Source of the DNA: Schauerella aestuarii
GTDB lineage: Bacteria; Pseudomonadota; Gammaproteobacteria; Burkholderiales; Burkholderiaceae_B
Length of the DNA stretch: 64,000 nt
Assembly: GCF_009866805.1 (NCBI RefSeq)
Contig: NZ_SIZW01000043.1
Location: 372,001 to 436,000, forward strand
Direction: 5' to 3'
The notes below the pieces were generated by a model that made no database searches, was not told the DNA's origin, and saw nothing but the letters and a program-made list of their open reading frames with translations. Positions 9,680 through 20,600 of this stretch are shown one piece after another (positions within the stretch are counted from its first letter, which is position 1; the number at the start of each line of letters is the position of its first letter). A program made the position numbers and the translations under genes.

Positions 9680-10899
9680 AACGGTCGTTTCTATTTTTGC
9701 AAGGTGTATGTTCTCCATTTTTTTCTGAGCTTGCGGCGGCGCTTCGCCAAAGTGGCTCTGCCGTGGCAAGGATTAACTTTACTTCCGGTGATAATGCTTT
9801 TTGGAAGGGGCGAGACGCCGTTTCATTTCGACGGCCACTGGACCAGTTGGCGCCTTTTATTCAGTCCATATTTGATGAACGTAGTATCACGGATGTTTTG
9901 GTTTTTGGTGATACCCGACCGGTTCATATACCCGCAATAGATTTAGCGAAACGCTTGGGAATAAAGGTGCATGTCTTTGAAGAAGGCTATTTCCGTCCTT
10001 ATTGGGTGACGCTGGAGCGAGGTGGAGTTAATGGTTACTCGTCATTACCCAAGGACCCTCAGTGGTACCTTGATATGCGCAATTCGGTCGCTCAGTATGG
10101 AAATGGAAACGCCTTCTCTTCTTCTTTCTTTGCTCGGGCTTGGCACGATCTTCGCTACAATAGCCTTGGTATTTCGAATCCAGTTTTTTATCGCAATTAT
10201 AGAAATCATGCGCCTGTAAGTCCCTTTAAGGAGTATGCCTACTATATTCGACGTGGTGCAAAAATTTCACTTTCAAAAAAAAAGTATGTTAATAATGTTA
10301 ATGAATTATTAGTATCTGGACGTCCGTTTTATTTCATTCCGCTTCAGCTTAATAGTGACTCACAGATCCGAGTGCATTCGGAATTCTCAAATATGAGAGA
10401 GATGTTAGCGCTGACGATGCGATCTTTTGCGCTGCATGCGCCGCAAGATTCATTATTAGTCATCAAGAATCATCCGCTCGATGCCGGGGTCGTCAATCAT
10501 GCAGCGATTGTTCGCCAACTCACCAAAGACTTCTTTTTGACGGGCCGGGTGATTTATCTTGAAGATGGTAGTCTTCCCGACTTGCTTCGTAACACTCGTG
10601 GCGTCGTGACTATCAATAGCACCGTAGGCGGATCGGCCTTGGTACATATGTGTCCCACCATCGCCTTGGGGAAGGCTATTTTTAATATAAAAGGGTTAAC
10701 GTTTCAGGGTGAGCTTGATCGGTTTTGGTTGGACGGCACTCGGCCAGATGGACGTTTGCTAGATGCCTTTCGGAATGTTGTTATCCACACCACTCAAATT
10801 AACGGTGGATTTTATACTAAGGATGGTATAGGAATGGCGGTAGATGGAGCCCTGCCGCGAATTCTGGGTGAGCGTTCGCCGTTGGAATCTTTGCTATGA
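9676..10899 (+). CDS. kpsS: KpsS, capsule linker-initiating Kdo transferase
   Basis: 407 residues, overlapping kpsC by the four bases ATGA. Its family features are FLFLQGVCSPFF at the N-terminus, VHVFEEGYFRPYWVTLE, the motif VIKNHPLD and the C-terminal INSTVGGSALVHMCPT. KpsS transfers the first Kdo to a lipid acceptor at the inner face of the membrane, and KpsC then extends it. The length agrees with E. coli KpsS (about 390) and with WcbO. A low-GC stretch with an AAAAAAAA-type run near 10278 is inside the reading frame and does not break it. Placement directly after kpsC and before the short-chain dehydrogenase repeats the order kpsC-kpsS-wcbP-wcbQ of wcb-type loci. Confidence 0.9.
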   Translation: MKRSFLFLQGVCSPFFSELAAALRQSGSAVARINFTSGDNAFWKGRDAVSFRRPLDQLAPFIQSIFDERSITDVLVFGDTRPVHIPAIDLAKRLGIKVHVFEEGYFRPYWVTLERGGVNGYSSLPKDPQWYLDMRNSVAQYGNGNAFSSSFFARAWHDLRYNSLGISNPVFYRNYRNHAPVSPFKEYAYYIRRGAKISLSKKKYVNNVNELLVSGRPFYFIPLQLNSDSQIRVHSEFSNMREMLALTMRSFALHAPQDSLLVIKNHPLDAGVVNHAAIVRQLTKDFFLTGRVIYLEDGSLPDLLRNTRGVVTINSTVGGSALVHMCPTIALGKAIFNIKGLTFQGELDRFWLDGTRPDGRLLDAFRNVVIHTTQINGGFYTKDGIGMAVDGALPRILGERSPLESLL

Positions 10900-11660
10900 A
10901 GGAAACTCATATTGTCATAACTGGCGCGACTGGTGGAATCGGAGCGGCTCTAGCAATCGAGTATGCTGCTCCAGGTGTTACGCTGTTCTTGCACGGCCGA
11001 CGTCATAATGTACTAAGCAATTTGGCAGATGTTTGTCGGATCGCAGGTGCCGCTGTAGAAACGAAGGCTTTTGACATTAGGGATCACGAACAGTTACATA
11101 GTTGGCTGGATGAAATTTCTTTACGTTTCGAGTTAGACATCGTATTTGCGAATGCTGGCGTCAATATCAATATCGGGCCTCAATCTAAAGGTGAGACATG
11201 GAATGAGATTCAGGGGTTATTCGATATAAATCTTCGAGCTGTGCTGGCAACTGTGCAAGCCGTATTACCTGCTATGCGCGCTCGCGGAAAGGGTCAGATT
11301 GTGTTGATGAGTTCACTTGCCGCTTATCGTGGTCTACCGATGACGCCGAGTTATAGCGCGAGCAAGGCCGCGATTAAGGCATACGGTGAAGGTTTGCGTG
11401 ACTGGCTTGCTCCAGAAGGTGTCAAGGTCAATGTAGTCATGCCTGGCTATGTCGAGTCAAAAATGTGCCGCGAAATGCCGGGGCCTAAACCGTTTCTGAT
11501 GCAGCCTGAGCAGGCGGCGAAGCTAATACGTCGAAAGGTTGCTAAGAACCGCCCGCGCATTAGCTTTCCGTTCCCTCTAAATCTTGGCTGTTGGTTGCTC
11601 TCCGTCATTCATCCTTCGTTATCGAGTTTCATCCTGCGAAGGATGAAGTACGGTGCTTGA
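10896..11660 (+). CDS. rkpH: Short-chain dehydrogenase/reductase of the capsule lipid module (RkpH/WcbP-like)
   Basis: 254 residues, starting in the ATGA that overlaps kpsS. Classical SDR features are complete: the nucleotide-binding TGATGGIG (residues 9-16), NAG near residue 85, the serine in VLMSSLAAY, and YSASK as the catalytic Tyr-Lys pair. The C-terminus is hydrophobic (LNLGCWLLSVIHPSLSSFIL), as in membrane-associated long-chain ketoreductases. In Sinorhizobium rkpH and Burkholderia wcbP the same gene stands beside the PKS and oxoamine synthase. I infer that it reduces a long-chain ketone, possibly the 2-amino-3-ketone made by the neighbouring oxoamine synthase; that substrate is not proven by sequence. 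Confidence 0.8.
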   Translation: MKETHIVITGATGGIGAALAIEYAAPGVTLFLHGRRHNVLSNLADVCRIAGAAVETKAFDIRDHEQLHSWLDEISLRFELDIVFANAGVNINIGPQSKGETWNEIQGLFDINLRAVLATVQAVLPAMRARGKGQIVLMSSLAAYRGLPMTPSYSASKAAIKAYGEGLRDWLAPEGVKVNVVMPGYVESKMCREMPGPKPFLMQPEQAAKLIRRKVAKNRPRISFPFPLNLGCWLLSVIHPSLSSFILRRMKYGA

Positions 11661-13329
11661 AGATTTTGCAGGATCGATCGTATGGCCTTACCTACTGGGA
11701 TTGCTGGCTAGCTTGACGCTAGAGGCGGGGCTTCAGCCGCGAGTAGCGAGTTTGTGGCGTCGGCCACTTTCCTCAATCGGAATTCATGCGGGCCTATGGA
11801 CACTTTTGTTTGGACTTGAACTCATGCTGTTTAGGCGTCCATATTTTGGTGCTCTAAACGTACTAGCAATTCAGCTATTGCTGGTGTTGGTCAACAACGC
11901 TAAGTTCCACTCGTTGCGCGAGCCGTTTGTCTTTTCCGATTTTGAATATTTCACTGATGCGCTTCGGCATCCTCGTCTCTATTTGCCGTTTTTTGGCGTT
12001 GGCCGGGCTTTGCTTGCGGGTGGTGGATATGGAGCGGCTTTGTGGGCCGGAACGGTCTTCGAAGAATCCCTAACAGCGGGAGCAGGCTTGTGGTTGGCTT
12101 CGTTTCTCGACTTGTTTGAGGAAGCACCGGTGGATGTGAATATGCCGCTGTTGCCATTTCTAGTGTTGAGTGGGCTGATTGCTTCTTGCGGATTGGTAGT
12201 TAGCGTCCTTTGCGGTCAGCGTCGTACAGACTTGAGTTTCGATGCTGTGAGGGACACGCACAGATTGGGGATGGCAGCAGCACTTTGGAACTATGGGGTA
12301 CAAGAGCGCCGGCCCACTGAGTCTCTACGACAAAGTGCGCCGTTTGCCGGCCACCAATCGTCAAAAGTCATTGCTGAAGCTATGCCCCATTTGATCATGG
12401 TGCAGAGCGAATCATTTTTTGACGTGCGCAGGCTTGTGAGCAACATCCAATCGACAGTTTTTTCGACATACGATGTGATGCGTTCTGAAGCATCGCACCA
12501 TGGTCAGCTTTGCGTTCCCGCATGGGGAGCAAATACGTTGCGGACGGAGTTTGCAGCGTTGTCAGGACTCAATCCTGATGTACTGGGCGTTCATCGTTTT
12601 AGCCCGTACCGGAAGCTCGCATTGGAGGGTGTTGCATCGATCGCATCTTTTTTGAGGTCACAAGGCTACCGAACGATTTGCGTACACCCTTACCCTGCAT
12701 CCTTTTATCGCCGTGATCGCATCTTCCCAGCTCTTGGATTCGACGAATTTATTGATCTTGAGTGGTTTAGAGACGCACCGCGGTTCGGCTCATACGTAAG
12801 CGATTTGGCTGTCGCAGATTACGTGCGCAGCCGACTCGAAGAAATGTCAGATCAGCCGCTCTTCGTCTATGTGATCACTATGGAGAACCATGGTCCGCTA
12901 CATTGGGAAAAAACTAACGACGCTGACGTCGATCGATTCTTCAAAGCTCCGCCTGCAGCGGGATGCTCAGATCTGGTCGCCTATGTGCGCCATATTGCAA
13001 ACCACAACGCGATGCTCGCTCATCTGCGCACGACATTGAACACACTAGGTAGACCGGCCGCACTTTGCCATTTTGGCGATCATGTTCCCATCATGCCTGC
13101 GGTGTACGCGCACTACGGCGTCCCAGCCGGCAATACCGATTACTTTATATGGCGCAATTTGGAGCTATCCGCTTCACTTGACACTGATCCTGGCCCACGC
13201 GAACCACAAGCTCTTAGTGCGCACGATTTGCCGATGCTGTTCTTGAATTCTACAGCCGTATTTGGTACATCGCCGTTTGCTTGCAGGCAGACGCCAGGCG
13301 GGTGCCGTTCGGTTGCGCCGACGATTTAG
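11653..13329 (+). CDS. rkpI: Membrane-bound LTA-synthase/sulfatase-fold enzyme (RkpI/WcbQ-like)
   Basis: 558 residues from GTG 11653, overlapping the dehydrogenase by eight bases. About five membrane helices occupy residues 8-190. The soluble domain from about 245 onward has the alkaline-phosphatase-superfamily pattern: PHLIMVQSESFFD, a conserved threonine region ANTLRTEFAALSG (the position of the LtaS nucleophile), TMENHGPLH and FGDHVP as metal ligands. In lipoteichoic acid synthases and MdoB-like enzymes this fold transfers phosphoglycerol from a lipid. In rkp/wcb capsule loci its role is not settled. Together with a TagF-like polymerase upstream it could add a phospho-headgroup to the capsule lipid or polymer (inference). 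The stop lies one base from the stop of the convergent oxoamine synthase gene. Confidence 0.78.
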   Translation: MLEDFAGSIVWPYLLGLLASLTLEAGLQPRVASLWRRPLSSIGIHAGLWTLLFGLELMLFRRPYFGALNVLAIQLLLVLVNNAKFHSLREPFVFSDFEYFTDALRHPRLYLPFFGVGRALLAGGGYGAALWAGTVFEESLTAGAGLWLASFLDLFEEAPVDVNMPLLPFLVLSGLIASCGLVVSVLCGQRRTDLSFDAVRDTHRLGMAAALWNYGVQERRPTESLRQSAPFAGHQSSKVIAEAMPHLIMVQSESFFDVRRLVSNIQSTVFSTYDVMRSEASHHGQLCVPAWGANTLRTEFAALSGLNPDVLGVHRFSPYRKLALEGVASIASFLRSQGYRTICVHPYPASFYRRDRIFPALGFDEFIDLEWFRDAPRFGSYVSDLAVADYVRSRLEEMSDQPLFVYVITMENHGPLHWEKTNDADVDRFFKAPPAAGCSDLVAYVRHIANHNAMLAHLRTTLNTLGRPAALCHFGDHVPIMPAVYAHYGVPAGNTDYFIWRNLELSASLDTDPGPREPQALSAHDLPMLFLNSTAVFGTSPFACRQTPGGCRSVAPTI

Positions 13330-13330
13330 C

Positions 13331-14671
13331 CTAGAACGCTCTTGCTAGCAGATCAACCGTGGTGGAAATATCCTGCTCGGTGTGTCGGCACGACACAAAG
13401 AAGCGAAGGCGTGCAGCCTTTTCAGGCACAGCTGGATAAAGAATGGGCTGAACGTTGATTCCGTGTTTGAACAACTCAGCCGACGCTCTCGCTGCCTTGA
13501 GCGAACTTCCAGCAATGGCGGGGATGACGGCGAATCCCGTACTGGTGCCTGTATCAATTCCTGCTGCTCGCGCCTGTTCAAGAAAGTACATACCTCGCGC
13601 TTGCAGCAAGCCGACACGATCGGGTTCCCGTTTCATCTTGCGCAATGCTGCAAGGGACGACGCCGCTACTGATGGGGGCATTCCCACGCTATAGAGGAAG
13701 CCCGGTGCCAAGAACTTTAGATGTTCTACAAGAGCAGATTCTCCGGCAATATAGCCACCGCAACCTGCAAGTGACTTGCTGAGCGTGCCCATCCAGATGT
13801 CCACATCTTTGCCGGATAACCCGAAGTGCTCGCGGATGCCGTAGCCCCGCTTGCCCATCACACCTAAGGAGTGTGCTTCGTCAACCATTAAGAAGGCGTG
13901 ATGACGCCGTTTGATATCGACAAATTCCGGAAGGTTCGGGTAGTCACCATCCATGCTGTAGATGCCTTCGACCACGATTAGCACACGTTCAAAATTGCGC
14001 CGTTGCTGCGACAGAATGATGTCTACCGCTTCCCAGTCATTATGAGCAAACGGCAAGCGGCGGGCCCCAGAAAGCTGAATGCCTTGAAGTACGCTGTTGT
14101 GAATCAGTTCATCGTGCAGCACCAGATCACGCGGGCCAAACAAGTGACCGATTGTCGAGACGTTTGCGGCATGGCCGCTGACAAATGTGATTGAGTCGTC
14201 TACTTCGTATAGGTCAGCGAGCTCACGCTCTAGCTGACGATGTATCGGTCGTTCACCAGAAACCAAACGGCTGGCGGACACCGATGTTCCATACTTGTCG
14301 ATGGCGTCTTTTGCAGCCTTCGCAATTTCTGGATCGCCGGATAAGTCCAGATAGTTGTAGCTTGCGTAGTTAACGTACGACTTCCCCGCGATCTGCGTTG
14401 AGGCTCCAGCGGTGCCCTCATGCACTTTGAAGAATGGGCTAGCAACTCCCATCCGTGCAGCACCGTCATTAATGATGCGTAGTTGTTGATAGCCGGGATG
14501 CAAATGGAAGCGATAGTGCTGCTCCGGTATAGCACTGCTATTGCCGAGTACCCTGGACGCCGCCGAGGCAATATCTCCCACTTGTTTAAGCTTTCGCTCG
14601 AGTGCTTGCTGAATCAGCTTGTCTTTAAGTTGGAGCGTCAATCCGGGCTTTTTGCCCAAGGTCATTGTCAT
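13331..14671 (-). CDS. rkpG: PLP-dependent alpha-oxoamine synthase (RkpG/WcbT-like)
   Basis: 446 residues, starting four bases after the PKS stop and therefore co-translated with it. Fold-type-I oxoamine synthase features: HDELIHNS (185-192), DEAHSLG (264-270) and the PLP lysine K299 in TLSKSLAGCGGYI. The core resembles 8-amino-7-oxononanoate synthase, 2-amino-3-ketobutyrate CoA ligase and serine palmitoyltransferase, which join an acyl thioester with an amino acid and release CO2. It has an N-terminal helical extension of about 45 charged residues that the small family members lack. I infer that it takes the acyl chain from the PKS carrier domain. Start choice: ATG 14671, with ATG 14665 possible. 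GC is intermediate between the PKS and the + strand operon. Confidence 0.85.
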   Translation of the reverse strand: MTMTLGKKPGLTLQLKDKLIQQALERKLKQVGDIASAASRVLGNSSAIPEQHYRFHLHPGYQQLRIINDGAARMGVASPFFKVHEGTAGASTQIAGKSYVNYASYNYLDLSGDPEIAKAAKDAIDKYGTSVSASRLVSGERPIHRQLERELADLYEVDDSITFVSGHAANVSTIGHLFGPRDLVLHDELIHNSVLQGIQLSGARRLPFAHNDWEAVDIILSQQRRNFERVLIVVEGIYSMDGDYPNLPEFVDIKRRHHAFLMVDEAHSLGVMGKRGYGIREHFGLSGKDVDIWMGTLSKSLAGCGGYIAGESALVEHLKFLAPGFLYSVGMPPSVAASSLAALRKMKREPDRVGLLQARGMYFLEQARAAGIDTGTSTGFAVIPAIAGSSLKAARASAELFKHGINVQPILYPAVPEKAARLRFFVSCRHTEQDISTTVDLLARAF

Positions 14672-14675
14672 GGGA

Positions 14676-17600
14676 TTAGCCGCGAATCAAGGAGGTGTTG
14701 GTACCGGACTTCAATTCTTTGGTGATGCGCTCGATCTCAGCATCGGATACATGTGCAGCGTGTTGCGATGCGATCTGGTTCACTTGTACTGCCACTGCGT
14801 CCAAGCCTACGTCATCGTCGCCGCCGCGCACGAGGTTAATCATGCGTTCCGCCAGTCGATTGATGGTCGGGCTTTCGCTCAAGGCCATCACGGGCAGGCG
14901 CACGCCGAATCGGCTTTCTAGCGCCACCACCAATTCCACACCCATCAGCGAATCCAGGCCCATGTCGTAGAGCGAGCAGGCGGCATCGATCTTGTCGTTC
15001 GAAACGCGCAGGATTTCGCCCACTTCGCTTTTCAGCATGTCGACGAACCGCTCATGCAGTGCTTCGGGTGCCAGCGTTTCAAGCATGAGCGCGATGTCTT
15101 CGGCGCCGCCGTCGTCGCCTTCGCCACCGCGGTTGCGGCGGGCGAAGGCGTCGAATTTCAGGCTTTCGGCGCTGGGCAGGAAGCGCGCCAAGGCGCGCCA
15201 GTCGAGGTCGAGCACGCCCAGGCCAGAGGCATCCGTGAGCATCATGTCTTCGAGCGCGCTCAAGGCCACATTGGAGTGCAGGGCATGTCCGCCCATGCGG
15301 CCTTGCAGGGCATCTTTGATTTTTTCGTTGCGGGCCAAAAAGCCCACGTCATCGATCGCGCCCCAACGTACGCACGTGGCTGCAAGGCCGTTGGCACGGC
15401 GATGTTGCGCCAGCGCTTCGAGCCAGCCGTTGGCGGCCACGTAGTTGCCTTGACCGGGGTTGCCGAACAAGGTGGTGGCCGATGAGAACATCACGAAAAA
15501 GTCGAGCGGCACATCCAGCGTGAGCTGATGCAGGTGTGTGGCGCCCACGATCTTCGGGCGCAGTACGTTGTTGATCTGGGCAAGATCGGTGCTGCGGATC
15601 AAGCCGTCGTCGATCACGGTGGCCGCGTGCACGATGCCGCGCAATGGCGGTAGGGTGAGCGCTGCTTGAGCGAGCAGGCCGGCAACGGCATCGCGATCGG
15701 TCACGTCGCAGGCGGCGGCCAGGACCTTCACGCCTGCGGCTTCGAAGCCGCCGATGGCGGCTTGTGCCACCTCGCTGGCGGGGCCGGATCGGCTAAGCAG
15801 GACGAGGTTGCGTGCGCCTTTTTCAACGAGCCATTGCGCCGCGCGCAGGCCGAATCCGCCCAAGCCACCAGTGACCAGATAGGTGGCATCGCTTTGCAAA
15901 GCCAACGCGGGCTTGGCGGCAGCGCGGGCTTGCGCTACATGGCGCAAGTGCTCGCGGTATGTGACCACGATCTTGCCGATCTGGCGCGCTTGCTGCATGT
16001 AGCGGAACGCATCGACCACTTGGTTGGCATCAAACGCGCGGTAGGGCAGCGGGTGCAGAACGCCTTGCTGGAACAGCGCCATCATTTCGCCAAAGAGGCG
16101 ATGCGTGAGGGCGGGCCGTTCGTGCATGAGCTGATCGGCGTCGATGCCGAAGTAGCTGATGTTGTTGCGGAACGGGCGCAAACCGATGCGGGTGTTTTCG
16201 TAGAAGTCGCGTTTGCCGAGTTCCAGGAAACGCCCGAACGGCTTGAGCACATTCAGATTGCGGTTGATGGCCTCGCCGGCGAGCGAGTTGAGTACGACGT
16301 CGACGCCGCGGCCACCGGTGGCGCGCAGGATCTCGTCGGCATAGGTCAGGGTGCGGGAGTCGTAGATGTGCTTCACACCCATCAAGCGCAGGAAGTCGCG
16401 CTTTTCCGGGGATCCTGCGGTGGCGTGGATTTCCGCGCCACGCCATTGCGCGAACTGGATCGCGGCGATCCCGACGCCGCCGGCAGCGCCGTGGATCAGG
16501 ATCTTCTCGCCTGCTTCCAGGTGCGCCAGGTGATTGAGCGCGTAGTACACCGTGAAGAAGGTGCTGGGGATGGTCGCGGCGGCTTCAAACGAAAAGCCGG
16601 CCGGGATGTGCGAGATGGCACTGGCTTTCGTAAGGGTGCGCGCGCTGAAGCTTGTGGGGCCGAAGCCGACCACGGCGTCGCCGATGGCGTAGCCGGCCAC
16701 GTTGGCGCCGATACGCGTCACTACTCCGGCAAATTCCAGTCCAAGCGAAGGGCCGGCAAAGCCGTTCTCGATGGCTTCGTCAGAGAGCAGGCCCAGCGCA
16801 TACATCACGTCGCGGAAGTTCAGACCCGTGGCGCGAATCTCCACTTCAAGTTCGTCATCGGCCGGTGCAATCGAGGGGCAGGCTTCCCAACGCAGGTTGC
16901 GCAATTGGCCGGGAAACTCGAAGCCCAGGCGCACGTTATCGTTGGCCACTGTGGTGGCCGCGACGTTGACGGGGCGCGCGTGCGGACGCAGACGCGGCGC
17001 ATAGCGGCTGCCGTCTGCGGTCAACACGACTTCGTGTTCGTCCGTAGGATGCAGCAACTCGCGCGAGAGGGCGTTCACCACGTCTTGTGTGCTGGCAGAC
17101 TTCGATTCCCGAGCGTCCAGCGGCAGGTCGACCAGGCGCACGCGGAAGTTGCTGGCCTCGTTCATCAAGGTGCGGCCGAAGGCCCACAAGGCGGCGTCGT
17201 TGAGCGCAGCCAGCTGCGAGGCCGGTTGGGCGGGCACTTCGGCAAACGCCAGCGACTGCATGGCGTTGCGCGTGATGAGCCAGAGCGTGGCCGGCACTTG
17301 CTGGCGTTCGAACACCTGCACGAGCCCGGCCGTGTGCGCGCAGCGCTCGGCCTGTAGGGCGACGAGGGCGTCGGCGTCGGTCGTGTCTTGCGCCAGTGCC
17401 TGGGGCAGATTGAGGCCGGCGAGCATGACCACGTTGACGGCCGCTTTGGCATGCATCGTGATCGCTGAAAAGTGCGCAGCGATGGCGGTAGTGTCGTGCG
17501 CGGCCACGATGCGTGCGCGGGCACCGGCTTGCACCAGATGCGCCAGCAGCGTGATGGCGATATCGCGATCGGCACCCTTTTCGTCGGCCAGGAGCAGCCA

Positions 17601-20600
17601 GCTTGCGCCGGCTTGCACGGTGGCGCTTGACACCGCACTACCGGCCCGCGAGGTGGCATTTACGGCTGCTGCGGCAGCTGCATGGCTACCCACCAGCACG
17701 TAAGCACCCGCATTGGCATCGGTGATAAAGCCGAGCGCAGGCTTGGCCTCAGTGTTGAGCGTTTGCGCAAGCTCGTGTTGCCAGAACGCGATGCCTTGCG
17801 CGCTGGAAACTTTGGTTTTGGTGGGGCTGTCGACCCACCAGGCGGCATGCCCGCCGAAGATGAAGTCGAGCCAACTTGCAGGATGCTGGCCGCTGAAGAG
17901 CAGCACGCCGTCCGTTGCGAGATGTTGGCCCGCGTACTCGAGGGCAGCGCGGGTTTCTTCAAGGGAGGAAAAGTCGGCGCTGACGATGGCGAGGTCGACC
18001 GGCGCGCTGGCGTCGTCCGCCACCGAACGCGTCATCACGTCGGCATCGGGAAAGCGTTCGTGCAGGCGTTGGGCGGCTTCCGGCAAACTGTCGTCCAGGC
18101 TCACATACCGGTAGTCGCCGCGTGTGGGGTCGATCGCGTTGCAGCACGCAACGCCGAATACGGGGCCTTCGGCGCCGAGTTCCAATACGCGAACGCGCCG
18201 GTGCGTGGTGCGCAGTTGGGCATCACGCAGTTGGCGCGCGATCGTCTTGGCGATGTGTTCGCGGGCGTCGGTGCCTTGCATCAAGGCAGCCAAGGCGGCT
18301 GGCGTAACGTGGGCGGGGCGCACCTCATCCAGGCCGATCTTGCCGCGCAACAGGGCGGTGAGATGCAGGCCCACGCGGCCCACGGCTTGCACTGCGGGGA
18401 AGTAGTCGGGGTACTCGCGTACCAGGCTGTTCCAGATGTCTTCAGCGCTGGGGCTTTCTTCGCCATCGGGCAGGATGGTCCAGCCGGACGTTGTGGCGTG
18501 CGCCATGCCGTCTTCGATCGTGCGCGCGAGCAGGCGGTCGAGCAGCACTGCGGCATCCTGACCTTGCTTGCGGCAGGCCATCACCGTGGCTGAGCTCAGG
18601 TGGGCGCCGTCGCTGCACAGTTCGCGCAAGGCTTCGATGGTGAAGCGCGCGCAAAGGCTGTCGAGCAGCGGATCGACTTCATTGGCGTAACGCTGGCCGC
18701 TGAGCAGCTCACCGGCCGTGGCGGCCGCAGTGGCCAAGGCGTCGTGCAACGTGCTGGCCGCGAGGGGGGCCGCGCCGTGTTGCGCCCGCAGCGGATGCGG
18801 TTGCAAGGTGCCGGCATAGTCCAGAAAGTCGAGATGTTCGGCCGCGCTTTTACGCAAGCGGATGCTGCGAAAACGAGCGTCGCGAATGGCGGCAATGTGG
18901 ACGCCCTTGGCGTCGAACAGTTCGAACTCGGCCACCAGCGAGTGGGGCGCACGACGCAGCAAGCGCGCGCGCACGGTATGCGGCACGGCATTGCCGGCGC
19001 GCACGGTGATGCGGCCCATCTTGGCGGGCACGAACGCCATGCCGCGATCGGCGGCAGCCTCGTCCGCCAGCAACTGGATGATGAGCTGAAAGGTGCAATC
19101 GAGCAGCGCCGGGTGCAGGTGCAGCGCGGTGTGTGCGTCTGCTTGCTGTGTGGCCAACGCGGCCGGCAACTGGAGGCGGGCGACCACTACGCCGTCCGCC
19201 TCGTGATAACCGCGGGTGATGGCTTGAAAGGCGGGGCCGTAGTCCAGGCCTGCCGCCTGCGTCATGGCCACGTGCTGCTCGCCGGTAAAGACGAGCGCAT
19301 CGCGGGGGGCAGGCACGGGCTCGCGCGCCGACAATGTGGCGATATTGGCCTGCTGCAAAATGCGTGCGCTGGCGTGGCGCGTCCAGGGCTCGTCGCTATT
19401 GAGTTCCTTGGCACTGATATCGATGCGGCCATCGCTGGGATCGACCGTGATGCGCAGCAGTTTCGAGGGTTCTTCGGCAAGCAGCAGCGGGGCGTGAATC
19501 TCGAGTTCTTCGATTTCCACCACATCGGTGGCATGCGCCTGCAGGGCAGCGGCCAACGCGATTTCGGCAAAGCCGGTGCCGGGAAACACGGTGGCGCCGC
19601 CCACCACGTGATCGGCCAGCCACGGGTGCAGCAGCGTATCGAGCCGCACTTCCCAGGTATTGGCGTGCTGGCGCAACGGGTGCCCCAGCAGCGGATGCAC
19701 GTTGTGGCGTTCGAGCAAGCCCAGCGATTGCTGCGTGACCGGGTGCCAGTGACGTTCGCGTTGCCACGGATAGCCGGGCAGATCGACGTGCTTGCCCACC
19801 CACGGAAAGATCGACGACCAATCCGTGTCCACACCCGCCACCATGATCGAGCCGGCGGCCGCGCGCACGCGTGCGGGGTCGTCGTCGCCGCGAGCGGCAG
19901 TGACGAACACCTGACCTTCGAGTGCGGCGTCTTTGAGCGCGTGGTTGAGATAGGAACGCAGCACAGGATGCGGGCCCACTTCAACGAATACGTTGTGGCC
20001 TTGGGCGACCAGGGCATCGACGGCGGGTTGGAAGAGCACCGGTTCGCGGATGTTGCGCCACCAGTATTCGGCATCGAGCTCGCCGCCCTCGATCCGCTCG
20101 CCGGTCACCGCGGAATAAAACGGGATCGTGCCGGCTTGCGGGCCGATGTCGGACAAGGCCTCGCGCAGGTCGGCTTCGATCTCGGCCATGGCCGGACTGT
20201 GAAACGCGTAATCCAGATCGAGACGTTTGCAGAAGGTGCGCTGCTTGGCCAACGCACTTTCCAGAATGGTGAGCTGATCGGGATGACCGGCAACGGTGGA
20301 CCCCGACGAGCTATTGCGGCCCGCCACGCATACGGCGTCGAGCTTCAGACTCGTGATCAAGGCCGCGACGGCATCGCCGCCGAGACCCACGCCCGTCATC
20401 TGACCGCTGCCTTTGGTGGTGCCTTGTAGACGGCTGCGGTGAAAGATCACCTTTACCGCTTGCGCCAAGGGCAGGGCGCCGCAGGCCCATGCTGCAGCCA
20501 CCTCGCCCACACTGTGGCCGGCTACGGCAACCGGGCTTACGCCGCGCTGGCGCAACATGCGTGTGACGCCAACCTGGATGGCGAACAGCGCCGGCTGGGC

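Noticed and set aside
10270-10290. Frameshift suspected at the A-run in kpsS
   Set aside because: The frame stays open with family motifs on both sides of the run.
15666-17357. 563-codon open frame on the plus strand opposite the PKS
   Set aside because: It is antisense to ER/KR-coding sequence whose motifs are intact; its protein is rich in His, Arg and Gln, as expected from a high-GC shadow frame.
18600-20429. 609-codon open frame on the plus strand opposite the PKS
   Set aside because: Antisense shadow of the AT and DH domains; no domain motifs and no ribosome binding site.
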